Assembly: GCA_941918925.1 (NCBI GenBank)
Contig: OW799233.1
Location: 144,462,223 to 144,526,222 of the forward strand
Direction of reading: 5' to 3'
DNA from: Phyto melanocephala
Lineage: Eukaryota > Arthropoda > Insecta > Diptera > Rhinophoridae
DNA length: 64,000 nucleotides
The first letter of the stretch is position 1, and the number at the start of each line of letters is the position of its first letter. The position numbers and the translations under genes were made by a program. Shown piece by piece: positions 57,096 through 64,000 of the stretch. The notes below the pieces were generated by a model that saw nothing but the letters and a program-made list of their open reading frames with translations, did no database searches and was not told the DNA's origin.

Positions 57096-60000
57096 AAAAT
57101 TTATTAGAAAATTTACAATTTAACTGGATTGTCGTGTATCATAAAAGCAAAAAGTATAATAATTATAAAAAAAAGCACAACAATTTAAGAAAAATTTTAC
57201 AATTTGCCACATTAGCAATATATGTAGATACAAATATTTTATATGCACTCTCTTATATAGACATAAAACTCTATATAAAAAAGCTCGCATGATTGTTTAA
57301 TGAATTGAAAATATAATTAAATGATTTTAAATAAAAATTTTTTAATTGATTTGCAGAATTGAACAACTTAATTACAAATAAAGAAAAAAGTAAAAAACAC
57401 TGCTTGTCAAGTTTTTTCGGACACTGCGTCTAAAAATCGCTTGGTATTAATAATAACAGTAATTAATCAAATGATTTGTTTACACTTCAAACGAAACAAA
57501 CGATGCAAAAAGAGAGTATGCACCACTCATAAAAACTAACGAAATATGTAGATGTATTGAACCTTATATAACATATAACCTGTTTTAAGAGAATATATGC
57601 AATTTTCTCTCATGTTTTAAGGCTAAATAAATTTATTTAAATGTTTGGTTTTGGTTGGTCACCTTAAGTCAATGTTGCCGCACAACACAGCACCAAACTA
57701 CAAACAACAATAATTTATCATGCGTTGTTTTAAGAAATATATGTATGCATGTATGTATGCGTTAATATAAAATATACACTTTTAAGCATAAACTGATGTT
57801 CAGTCCATGGTTCACCACTCGATAATACCATACATATGTTTGTACATATGTATGTATGTACATACGCACATTTATTTAAAAAAAGTGTTCAAAGCGTGAG
57901 TTGTTAAATTGTAAAGGTGTCGTGATGTTTTTGACCATTTTCTAGGTTAGTAAGCCATAATGTTAACGAACTGGTTTGCTTATGTTTGGATAATATTGTG
58001 TGTGTTTGTTTATTTTTTTTTAATAATCATTATTATTTATTTGATATTAAAATAAAGTATCTGCTTAAATTTCCTATTTACTAAGTACGTCTTTAATTAT
58101 CTCTGCTATTTTGCTGCTGCTTTCAGTTTCACTAGAATAAATATTAAGTTATTTAAGCAAAATTACTTCACATATAAATATAAAAAAAAAATAAATATAT
58201 TATGCAATGTCTGCCAGAAAAAAATTTCATAATATTTATAACAACTAAATATTAAGACATGCATACCCCTACCATGTTGTTTTGCAACCACACCTATATT
58301 AAAATTTTATTTAGCAGTTTTTATTTCTTTTTCCACGTTTTAGTAATTTTCTTTTTAATTTTTACTCTCTTGGTTTTTCTTTAAAGCCTCAGTTTTTAAT
58401 GCAATTTTTGTTAGCCTCTTCTTTTGAAGCAACGTTTACTCGTTTTATATTCTACTTTTAAATGCTATTTGTCTGGTTAAATTGTATTGAATTTGCAAAA
58501 AAAATTTAATAACAACAACTACAATATTTAAGTATCTTTGTATGTTTGAGTAAATTAAATAAATCGAGTTTTTTTAAATTTGTATTTAACTAAAAGATTT
58601 ACTCGAAAATAAGCTTTAAGTACTTAAAATAGGTTTTTATTAAAACAATATTTTAGAGGTAAATTTACCCAAGGAAAAACTACGACTTTAATAAATATTA
58701 TGTACCACCACGACCCTCCATATAAAAAATTTCGTTTCTTGTTGTATTATTACAACACCATATACAAAATTCAATCTTAATTTTTTTTTGTTTTATTTTT
58801 AAACACTTTGGTTTTGTAATGATGTGTTTGTGATAACTTTGTACCAGTACAATACTGAAGATACAAAAGTACGATCCTAATTTTCGAGTGCCGTGTTGAT
58901 TTATCAAAACCAAAGTTATTGAATTAAAAATATATTTACTGAAACTATCACTCGATTTTTACGAAGATTTGAAACATCATGACGTATTTTGTTGACGTCC
59001 AGGGTAAAGTAGAAAAAGTAGTAAAAAAAAAGAATCACGTTTATTGTGTTTATAAATTTTTTTTATATGTATTTCTCTTCGCACTCATTTGAGTTTTTCC
59101 ATTCTTTTTCGGAAGTGAAGGATTAAAAAGCAGAAAATCTACTACAAAAACATATTTTTTTTTAAAGTTCAATTTTATATAAAAATAAAAATTTTAATAA
59201 AAAGAAAAAAACAAATAATATTGAAAATATTTATTTCTACATACAAACATTTTTATAATTTTATGATGCGAATGAGCGAGTGAGGACATTGACCGAATAT
59301 ACGTAAAAAATTCATGAAAAATCTCATAAAAAATCATGTTTTAAATAATGATTTATATTTTAAAAGAGAATTAAAAAACATTCATTATTTAAAATCTTCA
59401 CCTAATGTGGGTGTTAGTTGGTGGCGCGGTGTAGTTATAAATGCGCAAATTTTAAAACCAATGTATCCTGTTTCAAATAAGAGCAGGACGTATCGAAAAA
59501 TATCTTCACGATTACGCAATCATATGAGAAACTTTCTGTTGTTGTTCCTAAGCAACAACATACTATATTATTTGTTGTAAATTCATATTTACAATGTTGT
59601 GACAATAACGAAGACAAGTGTTGCAAAGCTATCAGTTGGCGCTACAATTATAATATGACGACATTATAAATTTGGTAAAATTATTTTAGCCCTTTAAAAT
59701 TCTATCTTTAAAAAAAAGTTATTCTCTTAACAAATAAACTCTTGAGAAACTTAATAAATAAATAATTTAATAACAAAACACATAAGCACATTAAATAAAT
59801 CAATAGATCAGCCCAGCAATTTCTTTTCTAATGTAATAATTTCTTCGGTGCGATAAACTTTACATTGGAATTTCTTCTATTATTCCAAATAGCCTGAATG
59901 TTCTATGTTTTAAGTGTAATTCAATAGTTAGAAATTGTCATAGCATTGTTGTTATAAAAAACAGCACTGTAATCAAAATTCCGAATATTTTAAGAACTAT

Positions 60001-62751
60001 CGGAATACAGAACAGGTGCGTAAATTTCATCTATTTCCAAACTGTTGTTTTTGTTGTTTTTAATTTATAAACCATTTTAAACTTTAACAAATCTGGTAAA
60101 TTTCATAAATTATCCAAAAATGCAGCAAAAAAAAAATAATACTTATATAAAAGATAATATTTACCATAATTGTGGTATTTCTGCTATAATTTCATAAGAT
60201 TTTTTCAATTGTGTTTTATGCCTCCTTTGATTTTATAGCAAAGTAAATCTTTGTGCATTTGGTTCTCTTATTTCTATTCTATATATTGTACACATATCTG
60301 AGAACAAAACGACATGTTTTAAATTTTCAAATGTGTAAAATTTTCAATGAATTTAAAAACAACAAAAAAAAAATCAGATAAGTGATAGCGATGATCTTGT
60401 AATTCACAGCAAGATGTATATAAGTGTACAAAAAGAGTTAAGAAATCATTTACTAAATTAGTTATATAATTTTTTTAAGTTATCACCCGCCTTGAGCCAG
60501 TACCAGCTTTAAGCGGTATATTAAGAAAGTCACCGATTAGTGCAGAAAATCTTCTTAAAGATTTTATTTTACCATAAAAAATAATTTGTCTCTTCTCTAC
60601 TTAAGATGTTACACTAAAAGTTCACAGACATATATATTAAACATCTGTGAATAAATGTATAGCAAAATTAAAAGCTAATTGATTTAAAAATATAAAAAAT
60701 AATACAAGATATTTTTATTAATCTGGGAATTATTTAGTGCAGAGGGAACTATTCTGCTTAGTTTTTATACATAAAGTTAGACATTTAAAATAAATAAGAG
60801 ATGACAGACATCTGAAGTTTAAAATAAGTGTATAGAAAATAATCAGCTGACGAATCAAGACTACCTGAGGAACAAATATACCTAGTCTTAATATTAATCT
60901 CTTTCTCCTCTTGAAACAAATAATAATGTTAATTTCGGAAAGGCAAGATTGGACTGCAATGAAAATTACCCGACAGCTCTTATATATTTTAATCCAATAT
61001 CTGAAAAATTAGTTGAAATCCACAACACATCAAGCATATAAATTGCATTTGGATTACCCCTAATATAAAAAGTTTTTTAATTTTTATTTACTTTGACAAA
61101 AGCAGGTTTAATTACTTTGCAAAATATATAAAAAATATATTTTTTTTAAAGAAATCTTTTAAGCGACACAATATTGTGGTGAATCTTTAATGACATGTCT
61201 GCAAAAAATTATTCCTTTTTAATGCACTAACAAGCACACTGATTCTTACTTAGTTGCTTATTTGTGTTACAACCAGTATTTGCTTAATTTGACCTAAAAA
61301 AATCAAGCCAAATATATTATGTAACAACCGCATACCACATTATTTAAAGATGAAACTGGTAGCACAAAGAAACGAGCAACAAAACGAAAAGAAAAAACAT
61401 GAAACCAACATAAAGATTCAACTCCTTTTTTGTTAAAAAAAAAATATGTGTAAGTTTGTATATATACATAACAACAACAAAAAGAGAAAAACCTGTAAAT
61501 GAAGCTCGATATGTGACACACTTTAAACACTACAGCAATATACCACGACGAAAACTATACTTACCTACGGCAACACCAACATCACAACTATCATCCAACA
61601 GTATGTACGTCAGCCAAACCAACAAGTATTGCGTGCAATTACTGCATGTCAGTATAAATGAATATTATTTTGTCCTTTCGTCTTTTGTCTAAAATGTGGG
61701 GAAAACATTGCAAAATTCGCATACAAAATCTTAAATAACCTTGAGTATTCTATTGCAGTTACTTTTTTTAACCTCATTTTTAAGTTGTATCTTGTTTTGA
61801 AAGGATAAGCAATATGTACCTGTTGTGTTGCTTTTGTATCTTATTTTTTATACGAAGTTTTTTGTTGTTATTAAAAGATGAGAATTAATGAAATTTTATT
61901 TTTCATCTGTTTCTGTCTTATGCATTTTTTTTTTGTATCTTTTTATGTGTTTCATAAAACTTAATTGTAATTTCAGTTTTACGTTTGTCTTTATGAATGT
62001 ACAAATGTATAAAATGAAATATGAAAGGAGTTGACCCTGAGTTTTAAGTTGACATGATAGGTGATTATGATGATGTTGCCAAAGTGTTATAAAGTTTTTT
62101 TTTTGTATAAAATTAACAACAATTACCATCACTTTTTCTATTTGTATTAAAAACTATTAAATTGTTCATTTATACATGCACACGTGATTGCTGCTTCATG
62201 TTTTTGTATTTCATGTATGTGTGTAATGTTGATTGAACAATTCATTTGAAAAGTCATCACATATATAACATCATGCTCCAACACTTTTTCGTGTTGAAAG
62301 CTTTATAATGTGAATATCTTGATATGTTTGCAACAATTTCTTAGAATGTATAAACTGAAATCTTAGGATAAAAGCTATTGTGTTTTAAAAAATGTTTAAT
62401 ATTGAATTAGTATTTAGGTTCCGCGTATAGTTTGTTTTTAACATAGAAGAAATGTTAGTTGTGAATCTCCCAGTTTATCTCTGAGACTACTTTTTTGATT
62501 CTTGTTCTTGTGTATCACGGTAAACGATATAGGCTATATACTTTTCTTATACTTTGAATGGGAGTGGTACCACCCATACAAATAAAACACATTTTATAAC
62601 ATATCTGAAGCTAAGTATTGCTCATAAATATATAATATATAAATTTTATAGCATAAATAATAGATAATAAGAGTCACTCTAATAACTGGAATAGCTGGAA
62701 AGAAATGATAAGAATCTTAGCCAGGTGTGGTGGAGAGAAGGAGGTGTGTGA
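57096..62751. other. AT-rich non-coding DNA, possible intron
   Basis: No exon can be supported. Noted and weak: an acceptor-like TTGATTTGCAG ending at 57356 followed by 25 open codons in the phase needed by the exon at 38563; a perfect minus-strand donor GTAAGTAT at 61557-61564; ATGT/ATAC runs at 57740-57860. No repeat family recognised elsewhere in the window occurs here. Confidence 0.4.
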
Positions 62752-62797
62752 GTTAGATGCTTTCTGTATCTAACAAGGCGTACTGAGTTCAGCTAGT
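62752..62797 (+). repeat. Possible Helitron-type 3' end
   Basis: GTTAGAT (62752-62758) and ATCTAAC (62768-62774) form a perfect 7-bp hairpin with a 9-base loop. Eighteen bases on is CTAG (62793-62796) followed by T, the order expected of a canonical Helitron terminus. The sequence to the left (62560-62750, GGGAGTGGTACCACCCATAC) is unlike its surroundings, but no 5' end is seen. Confidence 0.3.
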
Positions 62798-64000
62798 ATT
62801 GTATAAATCTCTTTTACAACAACTACACAAAACTTTTTGATCTTTAATGCATAACTCTTTAAGACTGTTACAAATATCCTTTTCTTTCTACTTTATACTG
62901 CAATAGCTGAAATGCTGTTCTGCAATACTGTTCACAAGATTCCTCAAGACCAATCACTAATCTACACACATACATAAACCTATACATAACCTTCCTCTAT
63001 TTAATTGCCTTTTTAACAATTTGCATACAATATGCTCGTAAATTGTATTTTAAATTACTTTCTCTCTATAACAATGATTTTTTGTTTCTTTTCTATTTAA
63101 CAGTTATGCCTAGTGTAAATTTTTCTTCATTATAATTAAATTGAGCTGCCATAACAACCATGATAAAAACACATTTTGTACGTCATGTAAATGTATAACT
63201 AATTAAAGTTTCTCAGTAATAAATTGAATAGAAAATATTAAGTAAGAAAATTAAAAAAGGTAATTATTAACACCTTCAAACAACACACACTCAAACGAAT
63301 TGTAAAACTATAGCAGTATGGGAGCGTACAATTTCTGTGATGTAACAAAATATAACATTTTTTATCACTTTGCTTTTCCCTACTTCTTTCCGGTAATTGT
63401 TATTTACCAAATTTATACTTGATTTATCATTAAGTGAATAAAAATAAAAATGTTATTTATTTGTTAACGGTTATTTTCTAACCAGGTTATTTTATCTTTA
63501 AGATATTTTATTATTATTATTTTTTTGTGACATTTATTTATTTTTTTCGCTGACTTGAGCTAAATTATTGTCATTTGTATTTACCAAAAATAAAAAAAAA
63601 GTGTACAAAAAAATGTAAATAAGTTTAAAATTGTACAATTTTATCAATAGCAGCAATTGACTTTCACTTTTGTTATTTGTTGCCATTTTATGGCATTTTC
63701 ATGTTGTTGCTGCTGTTGTGTGGATGTTGTAAGTAGAGCACGTTTAGATAGATTGCAATTGCTGTCGTATTTTCAATTATTGCCACACACACTCATACCC
63801 ATACATACAACTATCATTTCATCAACATCACTAGCTAGCTACAATAGCATTAACATAATATTGTAATTTACCTTACACAGAGCAACGTATTAAACAGATC
63901 TATCGATTTAAGATAGTACAAAGAAAATAAATTGAAATTTTACAAAATGTTTAGAAAAGATTGATACATTTTTGTTTATTTGATTTAATCATGAATATAT
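62798..64000. other. AT-rich non-coding DNA
   Basis: No gene recognised. TTTCTTTTCTATTTAACAG ending at 63103 is a good acceptor look-alike, but only ten open codons follow in the phase required by the 38.5-kb exon. TTG/CTG runs lie at 63700-63725. Confidence 0.45.

Noticed and set aside
63085..63135. Acceptor-like TTTCTATTTAACAG near the right edge
   Set aside because: Only ten codons open in the needed phase; no protein-like sequence.
1..64000. CRISPR arrays, bacterial operons, phage or toxin-antitoxin genes
   Set aside because: No regularly spaced repeats with unique spacers, no polycistronic coding and no ribosome-binding sites; the window is eukaryotic.

Overview
The window looks like intergenic and intronic DNA of a fly, most likely a calyptrate (muscoid) dipteran. 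The reasons are very high A+T, no dense coding, repeats of the mini-me/DINE-1 (Helentron) type with (GTCY)n tracts, rosa-like DD41D mariners, and a fly-style TATA promoter with a small signal-peptide exon. The species cannot be named from the sequence. I see no bacterial-type system, CRISPR array, rRNA or confident tRNA.

Layout. 1-4.3 kb: AT-rich DNA, then an old dispersed repeat split by a fossil hAT element (8-bp target duplication). 4.6-5.25 kb: a long inverted-repeat (foldback) element. 5.4-8.55 kb: two Helentron-like repeats, the second carrying an internal non-autonomous mariner. 12-16.5 kb: more of the same families and a tRNA-like relic. 18.27-18.9 kb: a Helitron remnant with the end of its helicase. 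19.59-19.91 kb: a doubtful promoter plus short ORF. 21.56-28.3 kb: a LINE broken by long-form Helentron-like copies. 30.5-32.87 kb: a Tc1 fossil holding a hAT, which holds a Helentron-like repeat. 34.6-35.7 kb: a fossil DD41D mariner. 36.2-37.1 kb: a reverse-strand short-form Helentron-like copy.

38.37-38.61 kb holds the best host-gene evidence: promoter, start codon and a 14-codon signal-peptide exon ending at a strong splice donor. The rest of that gene is not recognisable here, so DNA to the right may be its long first intron. Within it lie a complete piggyBac-like transposon with an intact 624-residue transposase (47.92-50.53 kb), a LINE with RNase H (about 51.4-52.4 kb), a mariner whose 5' end has been replaced by an inverted copy of its 3' end (53.05-53.97 kb), and a second hAT copy with a perfect 8-bp target duplication (55.98-56.64 kb).

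The genes do not form a pathway. What they give is a readable insertion history. Empty and filled sites and nesting show that a deleted DD41D mariner entered one Helentron-like family, that this composite then spread, and that several insertions landed in the coding parts of older elements. The only apparently functional large gene is the piggyBac transposase. All family names come from motifs read by eye, without database search.
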